Shown here: piece after piece, positions 9,550-23,516 of the stretch
Layout of the letters: every line of letters starts with the position of its first letter
How positions within the stretch are numbered: position 1 is the first letter of the stretch
NCBI GenBank assembly: GCA_001579985.1
Contig: LRSR01003827.1
Coordinates: 1-29,387 of the forward strand
From: Hypsibius dujardini
Taxonomy: Eukaryota; Tardigrada; Eutardigrada; Parachela; Hypsibiidae
Reading direction: 5' to 3'
Length of the DNA stretch: 29,387 nt
Notes under the pieces: model-generated
Seen by the model: only the letters and a program-made list of their open reading frames with translations
Database searches by the model: none
What the model was told of the DNA's origin: nothing
Position numbers and translations under genes: made by a program

Positions 9550-9857
9550 AAAACAGTATTTCGGCTCAACGTCCAAAATCGCTTTTAAATCGGCTCACTC
9601 AGTGTCTGGCGAGTTAATGGGACGCTCGATTTTCAAAAGACAATTTGTCACCACAAGGCTGCAGGCTATAAAAAAAACTTTGCTTCCGGATGTAAATTTA
9701 CGTAATATTTTAACTAAATTAACGCACAGACAATATCAAATTAAAATAAATCTAATTTAAATAACACTATTTTTCATTTCCATTTCATCTAATTCCACCT
9801 CCAATTGGAGTGAACGCGTATTTTCATTCCTGGAGTCCGTGAATTGTTACTGTATTG

Positions 9858-9986
9858 TCGCGTTAGACAGGGACAGAGCACGAGCTGTGGAACGTTTAAT
9901 CGGCCACGGGACGCTTGTGCTGTGTGTAGGGTGCACACAATCGTGCACACGTTCCACTCCAGTACGACTGTCCCTGTCTAACGCGA
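9858..9986 (+). mobile_element. ~129-bp palindromic element, copy B
   Basis: It begins TCGCGTTAGACAGGGACAG and ends CTGTCCCTGTCTAACGCGA, so the terminal inverted repeats are almost perfect over 19 bases. The interior carries GAGCTGTGGAACGTTTAATC and a CGTGCACACG block shared with copies A and C. It is in direct orientation with copy C. Confidence 0.8.
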
Positions 9987-9990
9987 AAAT

Positions 9991-10139
9991 ACGGTACTGT
10001 ACTGTCGCGTTAGCTTCGCGCAACAAACACAGCATTTTCAGTATATACTGCCCGGGCAATAACACGGAGTGGGGGGGGGGGGAAATCGCCCGGGGCGGCG
10101 CTACAGGTGCGCGAAGCTAACGCGGCAGTGCAGTACTGT
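9991..10139. repeat. Long inverted repeat (hairpin) between copies B and C
   Basis: Arms 9991-10022 and 10108-10139 are 32 bases each with three mismatches and contain CGCGTTAGCTTCGCGCA and its complement. The 85-base loop includes a run of about 13 G. The arm shares CGCGTTAG with the ends of the flanking 129-bp elements but is otherwise different. It may be a third, related inverted-repeat unit. Confidence 0.8.
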
Positions 10140-10143
10140 ATTT

Positions 10144-10272
10144 TCGCGTTAGACAGGGACAGCGTACGAGCTGTGGAACGTTTAATCCGCCACGCGACGC
10201 TTGTGGTGTGTGTACGGTGCACACAGCCGTGCACACGGTCCACTCCACTACGACTGTCCCTGTCTAACGCGA
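10144..10272 (+). mobile_element. ~129-bp palindromic element, copy C
   Basis: It has the same TCGCGTTAGACAGGGACAG terminus and inverted partner as copy B, in the same orientation and at the same length, differing at scattered bases. With copy B it brackets the hairpin at 9991-10139. Confidence 0.8.
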
Positions 10273-10474
10273 ACGTACAGTACATTCAGTACATTACATT
10301 ACATTACAATGAGGAGAAAGTACGCATGACCGTGATTTAGGCCCACCACGGTAGTGGGAACGTTTTCAAACATGTCCAAGACTAACACACCAAAAAAGGA
10401 GTCTAAAAAAACCGGTCAACATGCGTGACATGAGCGAGCCTGAGAACAATTTCCAGTGAGGAAAGAAAGGAAAG

Positions 10475-10721
10475 CTACTTGGTATTAAAGCTTCGAGTCG
10501 GTTGATTGAAAGGGTTGTCTGGCGATTTTTGCCACTCCTTCTTCAGCATTTGCTTTAGCTGAGAAAGCCGGAAATTGGGGTATTCGGCCTTGAGACGGAC
10601 CATCTCTCGCTCCTCGAAGGTAGAATAGGCAGCGCGAACACGCTTCTCGGGGTGCTTGTCTATATCAGACGGATTCTCCTGAACACTACAAAAACAAGGA
10701 ACACATTAGAGACACTTCACA

Positions 10722-10752
<31 letters not shown>

Positions 10753-12052
10753 GTGTCTGTGTGTATGTCTGTCTGTTTGTCTGCCTGCCTCTTGTCTGTC
10801 TATCAATATACTTATTTGTCTGCCTGTCTGGTTGACTTGCTGGGACGAAACCGTCTATCAGTACGTTTTCTCTTCTGTTGTCAAAATTTTTCCCAATCCC
10901 AAAAGGTAACCAGTCTTCGCGTCAAGACTGGGCACCGTTTTAACTTTTGAATTGCAGTACAGAGACAACATCATAGGCCGTGCAAGAGCAAAAAACGTGC
11001 CCTCCTTACCTCAGGATAGAAAGGGCTTCTTCGACGTCTCGGGCAGAATGACCCTCGTGCACGATGCGGTTAACATTTTCCGAGATTGGGACTGTCTCAT
11101 CGAGGGCCACTACATCTGACTCCTTCGGCTTGTCTGTGAAAAAAAAATATAAACTATACAGAGAGGTTGTTAGGGATTTTGACAGACACACAGGAACATA
11201 GACAGACAGACAGACAGACAAGCACAGACAGGCAGACAGGCAGACAGACAGAAAGACAGACAGACAGACATACAGACAGACAGGCCGACAGGGACTGATA
11301 GACAGATAGACAGACAGACAGACAGACAGACAGGCAAACAGATAAACAGACAGACAAGCAGACCGACAAGCAGACAGACAAACAGATGGACAGATAGATA
11401 GACAAACAGACAGACAGGATTCAGGAAAAGAGACAGGCGAACAGAGATGCAGAGGCGCACACACACGTGACACACTGTAGTCATAGCGTACCCTGTTTCA
11501 AAACCTTCTCTCGACGATCAGCCTCGGCATCGATTTGGGCTTTCGTGACTTTCGCAGGCGCCACTTTTGCGCTCTTCAACGCTCCCATCTCCTCCTCCAG
11601 TAACTTCTCTCGTTCCTTTTTCCGTAGCAGAGCCTCTTGCTGCTTCTTTTCTTTGTCCTCCTGAAAGTGATCACCGCAATGGCGAAATGATACACTAAAT
11701 TTATCAATCAATCAATCAAACTATTATTTGCCTGAAGAAAAACAATTCAACCAAATCAGCATAATCAATCAATCAGTCCCCAATCAGCATAATAAATGAA
11801 GCAAACGAAGAGGCAGCGATCATTCGCTAACTTTACCTTTCGCTCCATCTTCTTCACCACATGCTTATCATCGTCCTCCCACAATTTGTCCTCCTCTTCC
11901 TTCTCCTTTTGCGCTTGCTTCTCCTTCTGCACTTGATCCTTTCGTGCCTGAAAATGGGAGAAACCTTCTTCCTAACCAAACTCATAAAAGCAGAAAAAGA
12001 GTATTACCTTCGCTTCCACGGCCTTCGAATTTTCTCCCATTTTCTTCGGCAT
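10475..12052 (-). CDS. CCDC124: Coiled-coil domain-containing protein 124 orthologue
   Basis: Five exons, 12052-12008, 11947-11837, 11660-11492, 11133-11010 and 10685-10475, give 219 residues, close to the ~223 of vertebrate CCDC124. The N-terminus MPKKMGENSKAVEAKARKD and the following Lys/Glu-rich helix with LWEDDDKHVVKKMERK match the family. Exon 3 continues the coiled coil (EDKEKKQQEALLRKKEREK). The C-terminal block has HPEKRVRAAYSTFEEREM, LSQLKQMLKKEWQKSPDNP and FNQPTRSFN, the HMG-like conserved end. The family is cytoplasmic and ribosome-associated and is reported at the midbody in cytokinesis; in yeast the relative Lso2 binds idle ribosomes. The gene is divergent from PRMT3, with 500 bases between the start codons. 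Introns 3 and 4 carry complementary CTGT/CAGA arrays. Confidence 0.95.
10721..10830. repeat. CTGT array in CCDC124 intron 4
   Basis: Seven or more consecutive CTGT units near 10722-10752 are followed by degenerate variants, within intron 4 (10686-11009). The transcript reads CAGA. Confidence 0.9.
11180..11440. repeat. CAGA array in CCDC124 intron 3
   Basis: About 250 bases of CAGA-type repeat with CAGG, AAGC and GATA variants occupy intron 3 (11134-11491). The transcript reads CTGT, complementary to intron 4 across the 124-base exon 4. Confidence 0.9.
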
Positions 12053-12552
12053 TTTAAAATCCCACCCGAAAAAAATGAAAATCGCGAAAAATCGCCTGAA
12101 AAACTAATTCCAGATAACTAAATCCAATTTAAATAATGACGCAGTTCGCAGCACGAGATGGAAATCATAACACGCTTCGCTTGTGGTAAAAAGTTCGAAT
12201 GCACTCGTTTCAAGCACCGCACCTCATTAGCGACTGTACGAGTACGGAATCTTGAAACAGGTTGGCCCTTAATGAAGCAGCAGCCTGTACTTCTTTCGGC
12301 ACTTTATCTCACAACTCAGGGGTCGGTATTAAGCCACACCCCGGAAACGATGTAAGACCCCCAAGAGGTAAGTTTCGCAATTCCCCCATCGAGGTCTCCG
12401 AGCTCGGAATTAAAAACCGCTTAACCGATTGTCTCCAAACTTGCCTCAAAATTTATCTCATCCATTTTCAAATTCATATTTGTCAATCGGAATCAGATTT
12501 CGTGTAAGTGGAATTTCCTTTTGCGACTTCTCGGAAAGGCCCCTGAAGGAAA
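12053..12552. promoter_or_regulatory. Candidate bidirectional promoter of CCDC124 and PRMT3
   Basis: Only 500 bases separate the start codons of two widely conserved genes transcribed in opposite directions. The spacer must hold both 5' UTRs and core promoters. I see no clear TATA box, which fits housekeeping-type promoters. Use of a shared regulatory region is inferred from spacing alone. Confidence 0.5.
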
Positions 12553-16847
<4,295 letters not shown>

Positions 16848-17020
16848 TTCAGGACGCGCTTCTATTTTTTTCTTCTCTCCCTGTGCGTGCGTGAAAAATG
16901 TTTCGCGTCACTATGAACGCAATTGTAAACCGTTCGCGAAGGAAATTGTTTTGAAATCGCTGTTTTGTAATTCCTGAAATCACTTATCTCCCGAAAGAGT
17001 CATTCGTTCGCGGACAAAAG

Positions 17021-17310
17021 ACAGACATAGGCAGATATAGCTAGACAGACACACGGAGAGACGACCAAAGCAGGCAGCAGACACAGACTGACTGACAGAC
17101 TCTCAGACAGACAGATATGCAATCACACTGATAGTCTGACAAACAGAAACAGATGGGCAGGTAGACAGATAGAGGGGAAGACACAGATATACAGGCAATC
17201 AGTCAGACTGACAGACAGGCAAACAAACACGGACAGACAGGGACAGACAGGCAGACAGATTGACAAACAGACAGATAAGCAGACTGACAGGCATACAAAA
17301 AAGCAGACAG
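17021..17310. repeat. Degenerate CAGA array downstream of PRMT3
   Basis: Interrupted CAGA repeat with GATA and CAGG variants lies 170-460 bases past the PRMT3 stop codon. It may fall within the 3' UTR or just beyond it. Confidence 0.8.
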
Positions 17311-18666
17311 AACGACTGTTTTGCCACGACCTTTTACCAAATCCTAGGCAGTCTGGCTGCGCCCTGCTAAACGACTACCACACCCACGCACCATTAGCCT
17401 TGAGTGATAATGTCATTTTCACGCATTTTGCTGCTACTAAATAAATCCAATCCCAAAATCCGTCGGGCGGGCGGGGGTATGTTCTGCCCCCACATTATCA
17501 ATCTCACCTGAATCGAAGGGCGAATGTGTCGCGATTGATCTGATGTTTCCTCAATTTGCTGACCTACATTGTAGACAGGCTACAAAACATTGTTACGCTG
17601 GCAATTTACACTCCTCTTCGAAAAGCACACATAGCTCCGCCCTCTGATGTCTCAGCAATATTCGGCTGATGCCAGTCGACTCCAACTGGAATTCGGGATG
17701 AGTGACACTCACACGGACGAAGACATACTACAGTACTGTCCAATGGAACTGCTATACTGACTGACTACCATTACATCTACGTTAGAAGTACATTACATTA
17801 CTCATCTAATTACATATTCGTCATCCCATGCGCGTCGCTTAACCACTTTCAGCCACTTCAGAACGTCCTGCTCGGATGAAAAAACAGTTGCCCAGACAAA
17901 ATGTAGGTCAGCTTCAGCCACGATAGTCCAACTGTCAGTGTTTTCACACTTGAAGATTGCGGAGCAATTGGACTTTCTGAAATGATCAAATTTCTTATGA
18001 TGACTCAAAGGGACCTTGGTCAACACTCTTAAAAGCAACAGGGGACAAAAGGGGAAAGAGAAAGGAAGGGGACTTGTAGCCTACTGGGTTCAGGAATATG
18101 CTCTTGAGACAAACTTAGAACCTTCATTTCTCAATTTTGGATAGCACGCCACAATAACGCAACGAAAAAAGCAATTTGATGAGACGGGTGCCTTTACGAG
18201 AGACACAGTGCCCAATAACCTCACACAAATTTGGTTTGATTTTGTCATTAGAATTGCTGTTTTGAAAAGTGCTCTTCGCTTCGAGGTGCATAGCTTCTCC
18301 GTGTGCTACATACGCACGACCAGTTTGGTGGCAGTCTACCCCTACGAACCCGGGCCTCTTGTGTCACCTCACCCACACTCATCGCGTGTATACAGTCTAT
18401 ACATTCCGTGTTCTCTCTTTTTCGTGCACGAATCAAAAAGAGGACGGTGAACGTTTTATTAGTCATACCCGGTGCTTCCTTTATTCGGCACATAATTTAA
18501 TCTATCGCATGATGCAATTGTGGCTTCGCACGTCGTCCGAGGGCAAGGTGAGATGTATGGCATCAATTGTGGTCCGCCTCTCCTCCCGTCCCGAATACAC
18601 ACCATCCCACCCATCATAAACACTTGAAAAAGCATAGAAATGCGCGTACATCCTCTCTCCCGCGAA

Positions 18667-18708
18667 CAGAGAGAAAGAGAAAGAGAAAGAGAAAGAGAGA
18701 AAGAGAGC
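18667..18708. repeat. GAGAAA purine tract
   Basis: A polypurine run of GAGAAA/GAAAGA units about 42 bases long, in intergenic sequence. Confidence 0.85.
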
Positions 18709-19303
18709 ATGACGATGAGGATTGAATGAATGAGTCGATTTACGCCAACGTCAAATGTCGAGCCAATTACGAATCGGGTCGTCCTCGTTAGAGCTTAAAA
18801 AGGTCGACCCCTGGCAATTGACTCTCTGCTTTTTCAGCAATCCTATTGGAATGCTTCTCGAATTGTGTGGTCATTGATCGCCGATCTGTGAAGCACATAC
18901 GTCTGGTATGTGTGTGCGTGTATGCAAAGAGGACACACACCTTATACACTGTGTGGGGAGGACAATCCGGAAACGCTGTGGTAGACGCGTTAAAAATTAA
19001 TTGAATTACTACTTTTGTTGACTCGCTCACAAGTCACCGCGAGCCTTTAAGTACCGGGGCCTACCCTGAATTTCGCACTGTCGATTCCTCATTCTAGTGT
19101 TCGGATAGCCCCATCGGATCCGGTTGTGTTGGGTTTGAGTAGAGAGTCAGTAATAATCTGTTTCCATTTCCACATCATCCATCCACATCATCCATCCACA
19201 TCATCCATCCACAGCAGCAGCAGCAGCACTTGACGGGGAGGCTTGCTGTATCAACTATCACATTCTCTTTTTCCACGCGTCCCCGTTCCATCTAACCTCA
19301 AAA

Positions 19304-21050
19304 ATGAGCGGGTCAATTTTTAAACTCTTTGCAATGTCCAGCATTGTCCTGTACCTCTGCCTGGCAATCGGAAGCACCGGTAAATCGTAACTCGTCCGCT
19401 AATTTTAACAGGAAAACTCATCTGACCGTTTCTTTTTTGGACAAATGACAAATCCGCCGAGGATTTTGAGTTCTTGCCATTTTATTTGGTAGTAATAATC
19501 GAGCATTTGTCTTGCCGGAAATTCTTTATTATTTCTCTAAACGCGGGACCGATCCTCGATCTGACTGTGTTTAATCTCCCCAAAGGAAATGAATATATTA
19601 ACGATTGTCTATTTCAAGCATGGACGAACGACAGTCGATTATTTAGATTTGACCTTTTTCGACAGCTAGTCGTTTGAAAATGTCTTTTTTTGATGTCCAG
19701 TGATGTTACAGTTGTGGCAGCAATTTTGTCCGGATCGAGTTCGAGCCACGGCGCCAACAAAATCAGGTGGCTCAAACTCGGTCCGGACAAAACTGCTGCC
19801 ACATCTGTACGCAAAGTTCTCGTTCAGGATTGATGTCAAATTAAAAAAAAAAACGAAAAAACGAAATTCAAACGAAATTTTTAAAAAAAACGAAATTTTC
19901 AGACAAAAAAACAAACACAATTTTCATTTGAGATAGATGTTTATTGTTTGGTGATTGCGATGAGCATTGAATTGACATCTGGCTAACCGGCACCGTTGGC
20001 CTTTTCAGTCGGCCAATATCCCGAATACCTTCGGCAGCAACAAGGCCGGCAACTCAGCTCGAACGGCATTCCGCAGTTGGAGCGGGAATCGCGGAGTTCG
20101 CCCTTGGAAGAGTTTAGCGTGCTCGCTCAGCCGGATTACGGGGACTACCTGCGGGTCCTCACCAAACGAAGGATGAGCAAAATTTCATGCCTCAAAAGCT
20201 GCGTCGGCCAACATATATTACATCCTATGTACGTACAACTATATAGACACATGGCCACAATTTTGGGTGGCAGACTTCAAGCCAAAAAGGGCGGTCCGAG
20301 TTCGAGCCGAATCAAATCACTGCGCGCACGCGCTCATAACTACAGTTGACCGTGCAGCCTTCACTCAATTGATCGGTGGATGGATCTTGAATATTTTGGC
20401 GGAATTTAGAGTAGCTTGCTCGATCTAATTTTTCTGCTGGGCCGGACTTTAAATTAAAGATTCAGAAGAAAGCAATGGCAAGCTCTAGCTAAAAAAGGCT
20501 CAAACTCAGACCACCCTGATGGCTCGAACTTTGCCACCCAAAATTGTGGCAAGGGTGGCTCAAACTCAGACCACCCTGATGGCTCGAACTTTGCCACCAA
20601 AAATTCTGGCAAGAGTGGCTCAAACTCAGACCACCCTGATGGCTCGAACTTTTCCACCAAAAATTATAGCCATGTATTTATTAATGGGTTGTTCACATAA
20701 CATTTTATCCACATTTGAATGTATATTAAAGTATGTTACTTCAGGTTATAAATTACTATAATTTATGTTCTGTCTCACAGTATTAAATTGTAAACGCATT
20801 GTCACACTTGATAGTATTACTTAAAGTATAAAACGCGCGACATGCTAACGACTCTAAGCGGGACATGCGTGCGTAGTTTGTGACCTTCTGTTGTGCTAAT
20901 GCTCCGTCTACGCACGTCAGCGTTTGGAAGAAAGGGAAACAGGATATTCGCCATGATAAAGTGATTGGAGAAACCTCCAGATAATGTGGTCATTCTAGCG
21001 TCAGCTGACATTTAATCCCTTTTTCCAGGCAATGTCATTCCCTCTGCTAA
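19304..21050 (+). CDS. Secreted precursor with C-terminal four-Cys peptide
   Basis: Three exons, 19304-19379, 20009-20228 and 21029-21050, give 105 residues. Exon 1 is almost wholly a signal peptide (a hydrophobic SSIVLYLCLAIGS core). The propeptide is hydrophilic and ends with a tribasic KRR at 78-80, a convertase-type site. The remaining 25 residues contain all non-signal cysteines, at 86, 90, 101 and 105, spaced C-x3-C-x10-C-x3-C, and the last Cys is the final residue. The layout (signal, acidic propeptide, basic site, short Cys-rich peptide) is that of a neuropeptide or peptide-hormone precursor. The C-x3-C pairs suit a disulfide-linked helical hairpin; part of the pattern recalls eclosion hormone, but other conserved cysteines of that family are absent. 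I do not recognise the family. The last exon depends on the GTACGT donor after 20228. Using the next GT would lose two cysteines. Confidence 0.68.
19714..19802. repeat. 36-bp-arm hairpin in intron 1 of the four-Cys precursor gene
   Basis: Arms 19714-19749 and 19767-19802 are complementary with three mismatches around a 17-base loop. They contain TTTGTCCGGA and GAGTTCGAGCCAC or the complement. The GGCTCAAACTC part is shared with the tandem repeat at 20497-20675. Confidence 0.85.
20254..20310 (-). repeat. Inverted single copy of the 60-bp repeat
   Basis: Read on the minus strand, this segment contains GGCTTGAAGTCTGCCACCCA followed by AAATTGTGGC. It matches GGCTCGAACTTTGCCACCCA and AAATTGTGGC of the tandem units at 20497-20675. 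It starts about 25 bases after the exon 2 donor. Confidence 0.7.
20497..20675 (+). repeat. Three tandem 60-bp repeats in intron 2 of the four-Cys precursor gene
   Basis: Units begin at 20497, 20557 and 20617, each with GGCTCAAACTCAGACCACCC and then GGCTCGAACTTTGCCACC; the spacing is exactly 60 bases. They lie in intron 2 (20229-21028). The minus-strand frame repeating KFEPSGWSEFEP is simply this repeat translated. Confidence 0.92.
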
Positions 21051-22190
21051 ACACGTAAGCTGCTATCCAGGCTCGCACGGGGAACTGTACCAGAGAAAGA
21101 GAGAGAGAAAGATGCCAATCCATGAAGGACATAAATGACCCCACGTTCCAGCTCTTTCACTCCTCTTCCGGTCTATTATCTATCGCTCCATATTTCACCT
21201 CTATTTTGCGTCATATTTCCATGACTCTACTCGTAGTACACTTTAGTACACTTTAGTCTTGAAATACAAATACAGAATATATAATATATAATATACAAGC
21301 TGTTAATAGTACATCACGAGCTGACTGCAAGTTTTTTTCCCGTCTTCAGTTGGTTATTAAGCGAATTGTATATCGATATTGAAGCAGAATTGGGCTCAGA
21401 ATGGTTTTCCATGGTTTGTTTTCCTCGGTTTGTGGGTCTTGCTGCCGCAATAGCTTCCTTCTACCGCGCTGTTTGCGGATCTTTTACATTTCCTGCCGGA
21501 ATTATTGGCGCTATTTACTGAATTGCTGCAAACAGTTTTAGCTTGAGAGAAAATAATACACCGTGAATTTTCAACAATATAAAAAAGAGCGCTGTTGCAA
21601 CAGCCCTGCATCGCTGTACTACCACGTGCTGTAATAACTACGATTAAAAGAGAGCTATGCTCACAACTCGGGCAATCTTTTTCATTAACAACGGTTCTAT
21701 CTGCGCACAATCTTCTTCGCCCGAGAGCGAGGCAAAAGAATCATGCGAATGGAACATTTCAGAGATACTGCAGATTTAGATGTACCGGGTTCGGCAATAC
21801 ATTCTGACCTGGCGTCAAAGAGCATCATCCCCAACTAGATAAAGTCGAACTAAAATTTCCTCAATTACTCTGGGAAAAAGATCTTAGCTTTAAACAGTTT
21901 GATTGGGTTGAAATGGTTAGTTGCGTTCTTTGCTGGAAGCTGACATCCGCAACAAGACAATATTTTAGCCATCCACTTATTTCAATTATTTTTCATGGAC
22001 TCATCCTCATTGGGGCCTTGAAGATGGAATTGACATTGTCGATAATGAAAAGTTGCAGGTGCGCCCAGAGAACGACGGGGATTTTCACCCCGTGATCCAG
22101 AAAATGCGAAAACAAAGTTGTAGGTAGTGAGCCCATCTAGTTGGCGCTGATGCTCCTCAAGCCCAGTCCAGAAAGTATTCCCAAACCCGG

Positions 22191-22339
22191 TACGGTGAAA
22201 GTCCTGAGATTCGAACGGTCACGTGAGTCTATTTCTATCGAACCGTTTGCTCGGAGCCGGCCGTTGCTAGTTTGGAGTTTGAGACAGTAAAGTAGAAACG
22301 ACACTGTGACGTCGTTCGAATCTCACGACTTTCACTGTA
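22191..22339 (-). mobile_element. 149-bp TA-flanked TIR element, copy 2
   Basis: It begins TACGGTGAAAGTCC and ends GACTTTCACTGTA. Its reverse complement matches copy 1 at 1914-2062 closely over the full length, including the internal CAACGGCCGGCTCCGAGCA block. Equal length and TA at both ends indicate two independent insertions of one family. Confidence 0.8.
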
Positions 22340-22375
22340 CGTGAATAGTTGAAACCCGGTACGTGAATAGTTGAA
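22337..22375 (+). repeat. 22-bp tandem duplication beside the 149-bp element
   Basis: GTACGTGAATAGTTGAA occurs at 22337-22353 and 22359-22375, with ACCCG between. It overlaps the last bases of the 149-bp element and may be a product of its insertion or excision. Confidence 0.75.
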
Positions 22376-23257
22376 TACCAACGTATGAATACATCTCATG
22401 CAGGAGAGTTAAACCCTGACCTCAAGAGTTGCTCCGTGGGTTAGCTTCCTCGGAATTTCGAGAATGAAGTCTAGCAAACGCGATCTTTCAAAAGCTGTTT
22501 ATCACACTTAGATGTATTTGATGTCATATTACAAAGCTGAACAGCTGGATCTTTGATAAGTTCTGCGTCGGCCAGTCGTTCACCAGAGTCCTATAAGAAG
22601 TTTAAACTCCACGCGACACACACGTGTCCCTCATCTGTTCTCTATTAGATTGGCCATCTACATAAATATTAAACTGGTAATCATTATTATTTGCTTTGCT
22701 GGAATACTTAGCCGTGAGTTTACTATCCCAATTCTCGGACATTTATTCAACGGATTACTGCTGCATAATCTGGTTGCTGGCAATTCAAATACCATATTCG
22801 TGTACCCTGGGCGAATACCTCGCGTTAACATACGCTTTGCCAAGCAATACTCCCTGTAAGGTACTCGAAATCCCGTCCGGCCCGTCAGGATTCATATCAC
22901 ATGTGCACTGGTGGTGGACAGATTGATCGGCATGCGAGACTAGTGATCACAAGACAACTAAAATTCCATGCACTCATACTTGAGAGAACAAACACATCGG
23001 TGTCCTGAATAAGTTCACGTGCATCTTGCACAAAGTTGCTGAGAACGTCATCTGTTGCGTTGAGAACCAAACTGTATGCACTGTGAAGTTCGTGCACATG
23101 AGCACGTATATCCGATAAATGTTTGTCCATTATCGAGTTCCAAGTGAAATTGGTAGTTACTCAGGCATTCACGCAGATCGGAATGGGTCAACCAGGCCAG
23201 ATCCGCTTATATGGCGAACGTTTCAAAAACGTCCAACGGAGGAAAATCTCCAGATAG

Positions 23258-23263
23258 TTTATT
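23258..23263 (-). terminator. Candidate poly(A) signal of glucosylceramidase
   Basis: AATAAA on the minus strand, about 254 bases beyond the stop codon at 23517-23519. The position is plausible, but the motif alone is weak evidence. Confidence 0.4.
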
Positions 23264-23516
23264 GGGAAATTCTCAACCGAAAAATGTAAGAAAAAACGCA
23301 GAAAACAATCGCAGTATTTCGATCGCTGCCCTGTTAAAAACAAAAAACCCTACAGAACAATTGGCATGTTCGGTGATACGATTGAGCTTTTTACCACATT
23401 CAGAATACACATAAAGATAATTCCATTTTGAAATCATGAAGAAATGTCCATCCTTAAGCTTCGGCATGGAATTAAGGTTTAATGAACCTGAAGACGAAGA
23501 TGGTGCATCCTCTCTT

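Larger units (their letters stand above)
8966..10474. other. Repeat-rich spacer between the LEA gene and CCDC124
   Basis: No gene is recognised. The first ~250 bases are the presumptive LEA promoter. The rest is an ATTCCAATTCCA-rich tract (9180-9370), three ~129-bp palindromic elements (9422-9549, 9858-9986, 10144-10272), an unrelated hairpin between the last two and the 3' flank of CCDC124. Confidence 0.6.
16848..19303. other. Spacer between PRMT3 and the four-Cys precursor gene
   Basis: No gene is recognised. The spacer contains a degenerate CAGA array (17021-17310), AATAAA at 17440-17445 that could end PRMT3 transcripts, a 78-residue minus-strand frame at 17802-18038 without recognised homology, a GAGAAA tract (18667-18708), and CCATCCACATCAT repeats plus a short CAG run (19170-19228) just before the four-Cys precursor gene. 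Confidence 0.55.
21051..23516. other. Spacer between the four-Cys precursor gene and glucosylceramidase
   Basis: No gene is recognised with confidence. It holds an AT-rich ATATAATATATAATATAC run (about 21277-21297), the second 149-bp TIR element (22191-22339), a 22-bp tandem duplication (22337-22375), a minus-strand frame at 22970-23130 that looks helical but belongs to no family I know, and the 3' flank of glucosylceramidase. Confidence 0.5.

Noticed and set aside
9839-10340. Overlapping frames repeating LDRDS and CTRSTPVRLSLSNA
   Set aside because: They arise from the inverted copies of the ~129-bp palindromic element and appear on both strands.
17802-18038. 78-residue minus-strand frame with SHHKKFDHFRKSNCSAIFKC
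   Set aside because: It looks somewhat protein-like, but no family, splice partners or conserved motif could be identified.
20454-20660. Repeat protein with KFEPSGWSEFEP units on the minus strand
   Set aside because: It is the 60-bp intronic tandem repeat read in one frame; no start context or further exons.
20497-20675. CRISPR-like array
   Set aside because: The three units are contiguous 60-bp tandem copies with no unique spacers, and the genome is eukaryotic.
21396-21710. Cys-containing minus-strand frame of 104 residues
   Set aside because: No signal peptide, no recognisable domain and no supporting splice or promoter signals.
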